Source: Cyanodermella asteris (taxonomy: Eukaryota > Ascomycota > Lecanoromycetes > Ostropales > Stictidaceae). Taken from it: DNA of 64,000 bases. The stretch is taken from the NCBI GenBank assembly GCA_900618795.1, contig UYJD01000006.1, positions 1,716,519-1,780,518 on the forward strand, written 5' to 3'. Under the pieces are notes generated by a model. The model saw only the letters and a list, made by a program, of their open reading frames with translations, was not told the DNA's origin and ran no database searches. Shown here piece by piece: positions 36,089 through 46,049 of this stretch. Both the position numbers and the translations under genes were made by a program. Numbering within the stretch: position 1 is the stretch's first letter; each line of letters begins with the position of its first letter.

Positions 36089-36332
36089 GGGGTTCAAGCG
36101 TGGCGATAATGGGAAGGCGTCGGTAAATATGGAGGGGCGAAAAGCTCACATGAGGCGGCAAAATGGGTTGTGTGTGTGTCATTTCACAAGAACTCAAAAT
36201 GGCAGAGAAGAAGTTAACAAAGTGTGGTATTGGCAAAGAGACATCTCGTCTCATTCTTGTAAGTGCCCAAGGCATGAAGCACGCAAATACTATCATCGTC
36301 CCCTCGCCGTACGACTTTTGCCTTCACACCAT
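36089..36332. other. convergent 3' spacer (244 bp)
   Basis: Lies between the ends of two convergent genes; it holds only their 3' untranslated regions. Confidence 0.5.
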
Positions 36333-38285
36333 CTAAGCAGAAGCCGCAGAAGGCATAGCCAAAGCAGTAGTAATCGTCGTCGCCGGTGCCGGCCCAACGC
36401 CAACACAGACGTAGAATCCAGACATCCGACCCGAGCAATCCGACTTGACGGCCGGGTTCCAGGAGTAAAAGTCCTTCAGCTCGACCTTCATGGCGGAGGC
36501 GATGTTGGCGCAACCGTCGCCCTTCTGTACCATGTACCAGGATTTGCAGCCCGAGTTCACGCCGTCGCCGACGGGGCTGGGCGCGGAGCCGGAGCTTGCG
36601 CTCGAACCGCTGGCAGCGGGGGCAGCTGCGGTGGTAGCCAGGGCGGCGGCGGAAGATGAAGCAGCAGCAATAGACGTAGCTGAACCAGCGGCAGCAGACG
36701 TAGCGTTATTAGCTGGGAGAACAGTTGCAGGAGCGCTGGTCTCCTTAGAAGCCGAGACGGAAGTCGAGTTGGCATACGGCGCATCGGTAGAGTTCAGCGG
36801 GTTACTATACCCAACGGTCCCGTTGACGACATGCTGCTTCGGCATGTGCCCAGCATTAGACAGCGCCTCAGACATGGCGCCGTCGGAATCCAAATCCACA
36901 GACCACACCATAATGCCGCCCAAACACTGCGAATTTGCCCACTTGATCTTGGCGGCAAAGCTCTGGGAATCATCAAACGAGATCCACTGATCCTTGTCCC
37001 ATTTCGCAATCTTGACTGCCGCCTCCGGGTCCCACGTCACGGACACGTTATTTGTCGCTTTAGTGAGCAGCAGGTTCTTGATCTCGGTCGCGCCGAGCAT
37101 GCCGGTGATATTGGTGATGGGACCGGGTTTGCCGCCAGCGACGAAAGGGCAGCCGGATATTGCGGTACATGTGTTGTTTGTTGCGAGCGTGAAGGATCGG
37201 CCGTAGAAGCCCAGGCCCAGGTTCACCATTGTGGGGTTGATGTTGTTGCGCCACATCAGGTCGAGCGTGTCTTTGATCTCGGTGAGGTTGGTGTGCGGGA
37301 GCGCGAGCGCGGGCTTGTCCCAGGTTCCGTGGTAGTCGTAGGTCATCAGGTTGAAGTAGTCGATGTGCTGCGAGAGACCGACCAGGTTGAAGCCCTTCAG
37401 GTAGTAGTAGGATGCGGGAAGCGTTATTGAGGTGCCGAAGCGGGTTGGCGAGCCGGAGGCATCGAAAGCAGCTCGCATGCGTTGCATGAGGGTGACGAAG
37501 CTTTCGATGTCTTCGACGCGGCCGTTGCGCTCGGCCGAAGCGGGATATTCCCAGTCAATGTCGATTCCGTCCATGTTGTACTTCTTCATGAAACCGATGA
37601 GGGACGTGAAGAAGGTGTCTTGCTTCGTGGTGGAATTGGCGAGGTCTGAGAATGTGGAGTTGGTTGGGCCGGGGTCGTTGAAGGAATAGCCGCCCACGGA
37701 GATCCATGTCTGCAAGCCGGGCTGACGGGCCTTCAAACTGGCCATACGGGAGTACTGTTCAGTGGTCTTGTTGTCCATTCCGGTAACCTCGAACGTCTTG
37801 GGATCGATGAACAGGAAAGCTAGATTGATGTGAGTGTAGATACCGAGCGGGATCTGGTCGACAGCAACCTTGCCCCATCCCTCGACATAGCCGATAGTAC
37901 GTACCGAGGTTGTGTTCGTAGAGCACGATGGGCGAGCAATAATTTTGTTCCCGCAGAAGTCGGGAGTCGTACCGCAGTATCCGTACTGCCCACAGCAGAT
38001 ATTCAGTGGGCAAGCGTCCTGCAGGGAGTACTTGGGGTCCCAGCCAGGATTACACTCGGCCTTCGCGCCACAGTTCTTTGCGACATCGCCAAAGTCCGTG
38101 CAGTTCCCAGTACCACAGAAAGTCGGACCAAGACCACAGTTACCGGTTCCATCGCTGTTGATTCGGCAACATCCTCCGTTTTGGCAGGGCGAGTCCTTGG
38201 AGCACGTGTAGTCCTGCGCCAACACCAGGTTGGACGCCACGGCCAGCACGGCGAAATTGAGAAAAAGAGATCGTAAATTGAACAT
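36333..38285 (-). CDS. secreted GH18 chitinase with N-terminal chitin-binding (CBM18) modules and C-terminal LysM, 650 aa
   Basis: Single exon. The first ATG in frame is at 38285 (codons further upstream have no ATG). Signal peptide is residues 1 to about 23 (ends VLA). Cys-rich chitin-binding segments occupy about 28-62 and 72-113, the second with CPLNICCGQYGYCG and DFCG typical of CBM18. The GH18 domain runs about 127-480. Its catalytic DxxDxDxE motif is intact (D239, D242, D244, E246), with WISVGGYSF before it and MTYDYHG after it. A Ser/Ala/Thr-rich linker (about 500-578) leads to one LysM module at 580-630 (YMVQKGDGCANIASAM, then FYSWNPAV). Hydrolysis of beta-1,4-linked GlcNAc in fungal walls is the expected role. 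Many N-glycosylation sites. All key residues are present. Confidence 0.92.
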   Translation of the reverse strand: MFNLRSLFLNFAVLAVASNLVLAQDYTCSKDSPCQNGGCCRINSDGTGNCGLGPTFCGTGNCTDFGDVAKNCGAKAECNPGWDPKYSLQDACPLNICCGQYGYCGTTPDFCGNKIIARPSCSTNTTSVRTIGYVEGWGKVAVDQIPLGIYTHINLAFLFIDPKTFEVTGMDNKTTEQYSRMASLKARQPGLQTWISVGGYSFNDPGPTNSTFSDLANSTTKQDTFFTSLIGFMKKYNMDGIDIDWEYPASAERNGRVEDIESFVTLMQRMRAAFDASGSPTRFGTSITLPASYYYLKGFNLVGLSQHIDYFNLMTYDYHGTWDKPALALPHTNLTEIKDTLDLMWRNNINPTMVNLGLGFYGRSFTLATNNTCTAISGCPFVAGGKPGPITNITGMLGATEIKNLLLTKATNNVSVTWDPEAAVKIAKWDKDQWISFDDSQSFAAKIKWANSQCLGGIMVWSVDLDSDGAMSEALSNAGHMPKQHVVNGTVGYSNPLNSTDAPYANSTSVSASKETSAPATVLPANNATSAAAGSATSIAAASSSAAALATTAAAPAASGSSASSGSAPSPVGDGVNSGCKSWYMVQKGDGCANIASAMKVELKDFYSWNPAVKSDCSGRMSGFYVCVGVGPAPATTITTALAMPSAASA

Positions 38286-38731
38286 ATTGTTCTTGTTTGT
38301 TGTTTGCAAAAGAGCGGTCGGAGAAGCCGGAGAGGCGGAGTGTAAGATCTTAGCTCACGTGGAGGTGGAAGGCGGACAGGTGCTGATCAACAGTCTGGAT
38401 CAAAGAGAGATGCAAAAGTGGTAATCTGAAAGAAAGCATTTTATCCAAAAGATAGAGACAACAATTGGAGCTTCGACGCACACTTGTTCTATTTTGTTGC
38501 TGCTTCGTGGAGTCTGCGGCGCGTAGTGTCGTGTAATCACGAGAACAAAGCGACAGTGAAAGATCGATGGCAAGCTGACCAAGCGTGAAAGGGCCCTAGC
38601 ACTCGATCAAAATCAAAATCCTGTTGCTTCCAACAAAGAAATTGCATGCTCCGTGAAGAGATGTCTACAAGATCCCAATTAATCGTCAAACAGAGCAGAT
38701 GAAGAAGAATAGAATTGTTTCCAACAAGTCA
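38286..38731. other. spacer, chitinase promoter side
   Basis: 446 bases between the chitinase start and the 3' end of the DUF4202 gene (both minus strand). No feature supported. Confidence 0.5.
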
Positions 38732-39340
38732 TCAACTGGCGAGCGCTTTACCGACCAGATCTCGCGCCCTGTCGGACATTTGAATGCCAAGTGCGAGCTC
38801 GTGGCCTTTTTCAGTCATCTTGACCCAGGTTTTCCTGAGGATGCTGATAATCTTGTCTTCATCGTGACCCTTCTCGAACTCTTCGAACTGATCGTCCAAG
38901 AAAACCAAGCAGGCGACGTCTTCCAAGACTTGCGTCTCCTCTGACGTCTTGAGATCCTCTTTTCGGATATAGCTCTCGATCTTGTCGACTTCCTCTGAGG
39001 AATATCCCTCTCCACGACAGATGACACCAGCCAGTTCTGCTTGTCGTTTCTTCAACGCTGTGCGCCAAGAGTGATAACCGATTCGAGTCATGGGATACGA
39101 GCTCCGGGGAACCTCCCAACGCCGAAAGTGCTGAGCCCGAATGGCCAGCTGGAGTAGCTCTGACGCATTTGGGTCTCTTGCCTTGAGATAGTGTGTCATC
39201 TTGTTCGCGTAGTGCAACTCGTAAGGGACGGGCTGCTGTGTCGGCGGATCGACTGCGGAAGGACTTGTCATATTTGGGTCCTCGGCGTGTGCTGCATCAA
39301 TGCGCGCCATTGCGCGCTCAAAGCGCGTTGAACTTGACAT
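38732..39340 (-). CDS. DUF4202-family protein, 202 aa
   Basis: The ATG at 39340 begins SSSTRFERAMARIDAAHAED, the conserved start of DUF4202 proteins. Then follow ELHYANKMTHYL, a central QHFRRWEVPRSSYPMTRIGY block with many conserved His, Arg and Trp, and VACLVFLDDQFEEF near the end. Length fits the family, which occurs in fungi and bacteria and has no established function. The frame continues upstream to 39583, but that stretch belongs to the shared promoter. No signal peptide. It is divergently transcribed from ERB1. Confidence 0.82.
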   Translation of the reverse strand: MSSSTRFERAMARIDAAHAEDPNMTSPSAVDPPTQQPVPYELHYANKMTHYLKARDPNASELLQLAIRAQHFRRWEVPRSSYPMTRIGYHSWRTALKKRQAELAGVICRGEGYSSEEVDKIESYIRKEDLKTSEETQVLEDVACLVFLDDQFEEFEKGHDEDKIISILRKTWVKMTEKGHELALGIQMSDRARDLVGKALAS

Positions 39341-39585
39341 GATAGAACTGAATAGAAAATATACTTCAAGTATGTATAGAGAATGAAGAATGCGGGGTGA
39401 AGGAGATGTAGTACAAATGTTGCTGTGGCTGCTTCTTCTGATAACGCCCGAACTCTGATACAGCGCCGCAAAGCGGAGAACAACTCCGCACCACAGCCGA
39501 GCAGAAAGAAAAAGTTCCGCCAGAAATTCGAGCTCGTCGATCCTCACACCGTCCTGCCTCGTCCTTTCGTGTTCAGCCAGCAATT
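39341..39585. promoter_or_regulatory. bidirectional promoter between the DUF4202 gene and ERB1 (245 bp)
   Basis: The two start codons face away from each other across 245 bases, so both promoters must lie here or overlap. An AT-rich patch (gaaaatatacttcaagtatgtatag, 39353-39377) near the DUF4202 side could act as its TATA region. Co-regulation with ribosome biogenesis genes is possible but not shown. Confidence 0.55.
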
Positions 39586-41808
39586 ATGGTCCCTAAACGC
39601 AAGGCGGTCACTCGTGACTCTCCCGAAGCTGATCAGGTCGCCTTGAGCGACGGCGGGGAGGATGTCGATATTGGACCTCTCGACGCTATTCTCTCTGGCA
39701 GCGAAAGCGAGCCAGATGAGACGGCATTTTCGGACGAGGAGGATAGAGAGTCCGACTTTGGTGAGGAGGATGACAGTGAGGATGATCTAGAGACTCCAAT
39801 CACCGGCCCCGAAGATGATGACAGGCCCAACTACAAGGTCACAACCGATGCGAACGGGAATCCGCGCTATGTCTACGATGAAATAGACCCTGTGTACGAC
39901 TCGGACGATTCCGAGGCACCTGAAACGGTGAACACAATTGGCAACATACCTCTTTCGTTCTACGATTCTTATCCTCACATTGGGTACGACATCAATGGCA
40001 GGAAAATCTCGCGACCGGCCAAAGGCGCGGCGTTGGATCAACTTTTGGATAGCATCGATATACCGAAAGGGTGGACGGGCCTGACGGACCCGGCGACTGG
40101 CAAGCCACTCGAGCTATCGCAAGAAGAGCTGGAAGTTCTCAAGAGAGTGCAGCTCAACGAAGCACCCGAAGGATATGACCCATACCCTGAGATGGTAGAA
40201 TGGTTTACTAGTAAGGAGGAGCTTATGCCTCTGAGTGCCGCACCTGAGCCCAAGCGCAGATTTGTGCCGTCCAAACACGAGCAAAAGCAGGTCATGAAAC
40301 TGGTCAAGGCAATTCGCGAGGGACGGATCAAGCCATACGTACCTCCTGAGGAACGACAAGATGAAGACGAGGACGAAATCAAGCGATATGACATTTGGGC
40401 CGACGACGTTCCCAAGCCTGACCATATCATGAATATTCCTGCGCCGAAGGTAGCTCCGCCTGGATACGAAGAAAGCTACAACCCGCCACCAGAGTATCTG
40501 CCCGACGAGAGGGAGAAGAAAGAATGGGAAGAGGCTGACGACGAAGATCGGGATAAGGAGTACTTGCCTACCTCCCATGACGCTCTGCGAAAGGTCCCCG
40601 GATACGCGCAATTCGTCAAGGAGAAATTCGAGCGCTGCCTCGATCTTTACCTTGCGCCTCGCGTGCGGAGGAACAAACTCAACATTGATCCAGAATCACT
40701 CCTGCCAAAGCTGCCCAGTCCTGAAGAGCTCAGACCATTTCCAAGCTCTTGCGCGGCCACTCTTCGCGGCCACAACGGAATGGTCCGCTCGGTCTCTGTT
40801 GACAGTTCCGGCTGTTGGGCCGCTACTGGTGGTAATGATGGTACCGTCAGGGTCTGGGATGTCTCACTCGGTCGACAGGTCTGGCAAGTCAAATTGTCGT
40901 CCGAAGATCCTGTCAATGTTGTGAGATGGCGACCAGGTCGTGACGCGCAGATTCTTGCGGCTGCGTGCGGGGATGGGCTTTATCTTATTGTTCCTCCGAT
41001 CAGTGATCCTGAGGTCGAGGCAACTAGCTACACACTACTCGACGCAGGAACGGGCTATGCCGCCACAGCGAATGGGAAGACACCAACAAAATCGGCTACC
41101 TTGTCTTGGGCACGTCCTGGCTCGAAGCTGGAGACAGCTGGTGTTTCTCTTCGGGTACCACTTCGCTCCGCCATCAAATACGTGTCATGGCATCGTCGTG
41201 GAGATTACCTGACGACAGTCGCACCTGCTGGACAGAGCGCCGCTGTGGCTATCTTGACCATCAGCAAACATCTTACGCAGTTCCCCTTCCGCCGTCTCCG
41301 CGGTCTTCCGCAAGCCGCTCATTTCCATCCAAGTAAACCTGTCTTTTTCGTCGCCACGCAACAGGTCATTCGCAGCTACGACCTTTCGAAACAGGTTCTC
41401 CTCAAAACAATCACCCCAGGTGCCAAGCACATCAGTGGCTTTTCGGTGCATCCTGGCGGCGACAACATCTTGGTCTCATCATATGATAAACGTCTGTTGT
41501 GGCATGATTTGGAGCTGAGCAATGTTCCATACAAGACCTTGCGTTACCACTCCAAGGCAATCCGCTCTGTTGGCTATCATAAAGGTGGCTTTCCATTGTT
41601 CGCTGATGCAAGTGACGATGGCAGCGTACAAGTTTTCCACGGTCGCGTGACTGGCGATTCCATGGAGAACGCGACCATTGTACCGTTGAAAATGCTCCGC
41701 GGGCACCAGGTGGTGAAGCAGCTTGGTGTCATGGACCTTGATTGGCTCGGGACTCAAGCGTGGTTGGTCAGTGCCGGAGCTGATGGAACAGCCAAACTAT
41801 GGACATAG
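39586..41808 (+). CDS. ERB1: ribosome biogenesis protein Erb1/BOP1, 740 aa
   Basis: Single exon starting [16 protein letters not shown]. An acidic, low-complexity N-terminus (about residues 20-85) is followed by the BOP1NT domain (about 95-385), with Erb1-specific strings such as [34 protein letters not shown] and [14 protein letters not shown]-terminal WD40 propeller follows from about 390 ([28 protein letters not shown]) to the last repeat ending [12 protein letters not shown]. Erb1 forms the PeBoW complex with Nop7 and Ytm1 and is needed for 27S pre-rRNA processing and 60S subunit assembly in the nucleolus. Length and order of domains are normal. Identity is secure. Confidence 0.96.
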   Translation: MVPKRKAVTRDSPEADQVALSDGGEDVDIGPLDAILSGSESEPDETAFSDEEDRESDFGEEDDSEDDLETPITGPEDDDRPNYKVTTDANGNPRYVYDEIDPVYDSDDSEAPETVNTIGNIPLSFYDSYPHIGYDINGRKISRPAKGAALDQLLDSIDIPKGWTGLTDPATGKPLELSQEELEVLKRVQLNEAPEGYDPYPEMVEWFTSKEELMPLSAAPEPKRRFVPSKHEQKQVMKLVKAIREGRIKPYVPPEERQDEDEDEIKRYDIWADDVPKPDHIMNIPAPKVAPPGYEESYNPPPEYLPDEREKKEWEEADDEDRDKEYLPTSHDALRKVPGYAQFVKEKFERCLDLYLAPRVRRNKLNIDPESLLPKLPSPEELRPFPSSCAATLRGHNGMVRSVSVDSSGCWAATGGNDGTVRVWDVSLGRQVWQVKLSSEDPVNVVRWRPGRDAQILAAACGDGLYLIVPPISDPEVEATSYTLLDAGTGYAATANGKTPTKSATLSWARPGSKLETAGVSLRVPLRSAIKYVSWHRRGDYLTTVAPAGQSAAVAILTISKHLTQFPFRRLRGLPQAAHFHPSKPVFFVATQQVIRSYDLSKQVLLKTITPGAKHISGFSVHPGGDNILVSSYDKRLLWHDLELSNVPYKTLRYHSKAIRSVGYHKGGFPLFADASDDGSVQVFHGRVTGDSMENATIVPLKMLRGHQVVKQLGVMDLDWLGTQAWLVSAGADGTAKLWT

Positions 41809-42326
41809 GAGCTTGTGCTCATGGGCTTGTATCTAGTTCATGCAGGGTCAGAATAGGCAATTCCGTGGATCTGCATGTTTTCTTCAATGAGACATGCATA
41901 CATCAACATGGCTGACTCACCAAATGACACTTCCCCTGAAACGCGGATCAGGCTCGACTCTCTGCCCTTCAAGTGAAGTGGCCGTGTTTGCTTTCGTATT
42001 CACTGGTGGTTCTATGTCTTTTGGTCGAGTCATGTTTGCACGAGTACATGAAAAAGGCTCACATTCACCATGTGCAACAGGAGGGCAAGCATGAAAATAG
42101 CAGACACAGAACAGATCACTGTGCCCAAATTCCAAACTCCTCGACTTTCTCTTCCCACCCATTGATCCAGGTGCCATTGATCCATCTGGTCGGCGATTCC
42201 TTTTCTTCAGTCACTCCCTTAACGACGCGCCACTTACACACTACGGTCATTACCCTAAGATCAGCGCATATCCCTGATCTCGTTCTAAACTAGATCGAAC
42301 AATATATCAACGAACACATCGATACC
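41809..42326. other. spacer
   Basis: 518 bases with ERB1 3' sequence and the promoter of the small membrane protein; nothing else supported. Confidence 0.5.
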
Positions 42327-42617
42327 ATGTCAAAGGTCGGAGTCAGATACAGAATCGACGAACCCCCCGGAACAATTTCACCCACCTACTTCATCGCCGG
42401 CATGCTCTGCGCCACAGCCATCGTGGCCATGTTGACGATCATCAGCTCCGAACCACTGATCATAGGCGTCGCCGTCGCAGGCACCGTGATGGGATCGATT
42501 CTGCTTTCGGTGCCGACCTCGACACGCGACTCGCGTTCCCTGCCCACGCGGGAGCCGGTTGCGAAGGACAGACCTTCCCGTCGAGCGTATTATGGACGTC
42601 CTTGCCATAGTAGATGA
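42327..42617 (+). CDS. small membrane protein, 96 aa, two predicted TM helices
   Basis: ATG in a good context (taccATGtc). After a 20-residue hydrophilic start come two hydrophobic stretches, about 22-41 (YFIAGMLCATAIVAMLTII) and 45-61 (IIGVAVAGTVMGSILL), then an Arg-rich tail. The layout suggests a helical hairpin with the basic tail on the cytosolic side. No family is recognised. It is short, so chance is possible, but composition and start context favour a gene. Confidence 0.5.
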   Translation: MSKVGVRYRIDEPPGTISPTYFIAGMLCATAIVAMLTIISSEPLIIGVAVAGTVMGSILLSVPTSTRDSRSLPTREPVAKDRPSRRAYYGRPCHSR

Positions 42618-43940
42618 CGGCCGAATCGCAAGGCATCGTGGAGGGTGAGAATGGAATGGACTCTTTATCATGGTTTCGCGTACTTCTCTCCCAGGTTACG
42701 TGTTCGCAGAACCGGATTCAAACGCGGCGCGACGGCTAGCTCTCGGAAGGCCTGGCTGTGGCAGGCACTTGTTGGTGTTGGAGACTTGGGTTCGTGGCAA
42801 ACAACGTGCACTGGAGCATGTTGATCTTGGTGGAGGCCGCTTGGACATTTACAGCTGGCAACTTCCGCCGTTATGTTGGTCTCAGAGCCAATGGAGACAT
42901 TGTGTTGTTCCGATGGCCCTGATGCAGCTTTCAATTCAACTCTTCGATGGTTCCCTCCATGTGTAAATCATTCTAGCAGAATGATTGAAAAAGAAAATGA
43001 GGAGGGTAGATTTGCAAAATATGGATTCGTGTGTTTGTAAATTTGCTTGTTCATCTGACTTGAGAAGAGGTCCAATGCGGGTGCTTGCTCTTGTGATTCG
43101 GGCGAACTCTTACAATAAATCAGTCCAAAATGCACACACGGTCCTGTCTCGAAGGCTGAAGATTTTGACATGCAATTGCATTCGTGGTGACGCCCTCTCT
43201 CAGATACCAAAGTCCTCATCGGTCCGACGCCCAACGTCCTCGAGCCGCATCTAGCTGAGACCAGGACTCGGACGACTTCAAGCAGGACTGTGGCTTTGCA
43301 AGCATTTACATCCATCGCGAACAGTCCCAGACGTCATCATCTAATTTCTTCTTTGTACGAGTGAATTTGAAAGCACGCCCGCACCGACTTTCCGTTCTTT
43401 TGCGGCAGGACTACGAGCAGCTCGTGTCTACGCTCCACTTTCCACCAAAAAAAAAAAAAAAAGGAAAAAGAAGAAAAAAAAGTCCTGGTCCCAACACAAG
43501 CAATCCTAAATCCTACCTAGCTTGTAGAGCCAGCCCGCCTCGGCGATTCTGTTGATCTTGCCAATTTTCCGGTTTGGCGAGCTTCAACCTAACTTCTGTG
43601 TTCTCCCGCGCATAGGTAGTGCCTATTTCATTACATCATTTCTTCGCATACCTTAGCTGTACGTGATCGGGGAGGCTCCGGACAGCGCAGGGATGCAAGA
43701 CACGAAGGACCCGCGGACAAATCTATCGTGACCGAGAGAGCCTTTTTCGAAGAGACATGGAGAAGAGGAATTCCAGCTTCGTGTCATCGGAATCAGTCGG
43801 CCAAGGACTTTTGGTTTTGGATATAAGAAGGAGACCGAGTGCCTTCTGTTCAGTTGTCTGACCACGAAGCATCAGCGCAACTATCGTCTCAACCCTCAGC
43901 AGCTATCCAAGCTCCCGTCAACATCAGCCGGCCCGTCGTC
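42618..43940. other. spacer with an A-rich run and the promoter of the secreted protein
   Basis: A purine-rich run of mostly A (about 43447-43481) lies inside. A plus-strand frame with an ATG at 42670 (98 codons) has no motif. From 43800 on is the promoter and leader of the small secreted protein. Confidence 0.5.
43820..43827 (+). promoter_or_regulatory. TATA-box-like element of the small secreted protein gene
   Basis: gatataag lies about 115 bases upstream of the ATG at 43941, a plausible distance for a fungal TATA box with a short leader. Confidence 0.45.
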
Positions 43941-44504
43941 ATGCAGTATCAGACAGTTCTTCTCGCCCTCACTCTCGCGACCAGCGCCGCGGCCGCACCA
44001 GGCGCCCTCGCTTCTCGTCAAAATAGTCGTCCTCCTGTTTCTACTTCAGCGACCTTCAACGTGACCGCCTTCGGCTTCCAAGGTCTCGAAAAGACCAACA
44101 CGGTCGTTTACGGGCTGAACTTCACAAACACGATCAACCAGCACAACGCCTCCTGCCCCGTTACCCTCCCTGGCTTCGACGAGCCCAACGAAGATTGCCC
44201 TCAGGCACCCGAGATCCACGTCGATCCGACTTCTTGCCCTGGCGACACGGCCGATGACACAGCGTATACGTGGTCAATGCACAGTCGGCCGGCGGCCGGC
44301 GACAATATCGACAGGTACATCACGCAGGTCAACTGGACGCAGTATGACGGAACGACGTTGAAGGGGTGTCGTCTTGTGCAGCGAGACGACCTGTATTGCT
44401 ACACGAAGGATGCGGCGAATGGAAATGTGCAGGAGGCGTACATCGGAGATGCAAGGTTTGAACTCGAAATGAGGGATGATGACACCGCCTGCATGTTCTC
44501 TTAA
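43941..44504 (+). CDS. small secreted six-cysteine protein, 187 aa
   Basis: The ATG at 43941 starts a clear signal peptide (QYQTVLLALTLATSAAAAPG, cleavage about residue 19). A possible Kex2-type site follows soon after (ASRQ). The mature part is Asn/Thr/Asp-rich with six cysteines, several N-glycosylation motifs (NVT, NFT, NAS, NWT) and no known domain. It is acidic. The frame is open upstream of 43941 from a non-signal ATG at 43839; the signal peptide fixes the start I chose. Small, cysteine-containing and secreted fits the loose class of candidate effectors or wall proteins. That label is inference only. Confidence 0.72.
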   Translation: MQYQTVLLALTLATSAAAAPGALASRQNSRPPVSTSATFNVTAFGFQGLEKTNTVVYGLNFTNTINQHNASCPVTLPGFDEPNEDCPQAPEIHVDPTSCPGDTADDTAYTWSMHSRPAAGDNIDRYITQVNWTQYDGTTLKGCRLVQRDDLYCYTKDAANGNVQEAYIGDARFELEMRDDDTACMFS

Positions 44505-45076
44505 ACTCGCGTGGTTGCAATATCATCTGTGTGGGCTGTATGGAAGTGCTGTCAGCGACGAGTTGATCCGGAATTGGTGGGTGCGTGGTTGAACAGAGCA
44601 CTTGACGGAGTAGATGGTGTCGAAACATCTTAGCCAGAATGATGTAATGGAAGAATTTAAAATGAAGCCTTGGCGCTCAAAATGCTCTTCACAATTTGTT
44701 GTCATCCTCATAGGGTACTTCATGAGTTTTCGAAGCTTTGTTAGCATATCTGCCAATGGGGCGCAAGGTGGGCCAGTCTTGGCTTAGCTCAAGGTGGTGA
44801 TTGTGGGCATTTGATGCCAAGACATGGAGCAATCACCAGACGAGTCTAAAGCACAAATTGCCAGGGTCGTGCTTCTCCCAATAGTTGCCATCTTGCCGGT
44901 GATTCTCGAGCCTGAGGGTACTGCCAAATCTGAACGTTACACGTTCGACGATGGCGAGGCTGTCGGACTGAAAGGGCTTGTGCCGGGGATCTTGAATGAC
45001 GGCCCTCGCAGCTGAGACACCGCCACAGATATAGCGAAGACAATAGAAAACTTTTGTATTGCGCTGATGGTCTCAA
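44505..45076. other. spacer
   Basis: A plus-strand frame of 63 codons with an ATG at 44824 is present but unconvincing. Otherwise it is the 3' region of the secreted-protein gene. Confidence 0.45.
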
Positions 45077-45920
45077 TTAGGTGATCTCATCAGTCTCAGC
45101 AGTGCAGTCTTGTTCCCGAAAGCTTTCGGATAGCTGCTCTCTCGGCAATGATACAGAATCCTGGCCCTTTTCTGAGCACTCTTTCCCGTCCATCAACAAC
45201 ACAAATTGAAACATCTCCAACCATCCGGGGGGCTCCATGTCAAGACCCTTTCAGACGAAGAGCTGTATGATTTCGTCATCATATGGTCGATTTGTCAGCA
45301 GGTACTTTGAATCGTCACTCTCATCAGTGGAGCCTGACATCTCAGCGTCATCGGTTGCACAGCCCTGTGTATCACCATTCGATCCCGGACGAGCTAGGGC
45401 TTCTTTGTTCGCAGACAGCGTCGTCCGGAGTTGTGGCTGATACAGCGCATAGATCCAGAGAACTAACGTCGCCAGATAGATTGTGAAAGGCTCGTACACG
45501 CTACATCGCATGACGCGACGAACACGCCAGCAAGCGGCAGCTACACGGACGATTGACAAGCGGCCGCTGTGATCGTTTAGGCGATCCATCGCAAGATGGC
45601 TGTGTGGATACGCTGTGGGCATTGGGAGCTAGTGACAGAGTCCGATCCATTCAGCTAAATATGGCCTAAGCCTGCACGGTAAGACCTTGAAGCGTGACTT
45701 GCAAGCTCGAGAATCCCCTCGAAGAGGATTAGTAGTATCAGCCGAGAGAGATGCAAGTTCAGGTAAGTGGGGGCTTCGCGACCGGAATTTGTAGCAGTCC
45801 CGACGTGAACTTTCCAGTGTATCAGGTCAAGACAGTCACAAGCAAAGTTGCGCCAGCCAGCGAACGTGGAGTTAGCCGGAAGCCACTCAGCCTGTTCAGC
45901 CTGAGAACCTTTCGGTAGCT
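45077..45920 (-). pseudogene. decayed fungal transcription factor, C-terminal part of the regulatory domain
   Basis: Conserved pieces of the fungal-specific regulatory domain (fungal_trans type, found with C2H2 and Zn2Cys6 DNA-binding domains) are read in order on the minus strand: AGWRNFACDCLDLIHWKVHV (about 45870-45810), NLHLSRLILLILFEGILELA, QRIHTAILRWIA, then in another frame SIVRVAAACWRVRR, YEPFTIYLATLVLWIYAL, and SKYLLTNRPYDDEIIQLFV followed by TGA at 45253-45251. Reading beyond it continues for about 60 codons to a TAA at 45077. At least one frame change (near 45575) and two in-frame stops break it, and no DNA-binding domain is found upstream, where the HET gene ends at 46050. CGA to TGA would explain the last stop, since family members often have a basic residue there. 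Confidence 0.65.
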
Positions 45921-46049
45921 CTCAGTCGGAGCTCGGGGCTGGTGTTCATTGAGCCAGAGGATGGCGCAGCTGGCGTCCGATTTGGAGCGTCCTGTTGATA
46001 ACGCCGTACACCGATTAGGACGCCATTACACAGCATGCGCTGCTGGCTT

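Noticed and set aside
36490-38276. Several plus-strand ORFs up to 199 codons opposite the chitinase
   Set aside because: Antisense shadows of the chitinase coding sequence.
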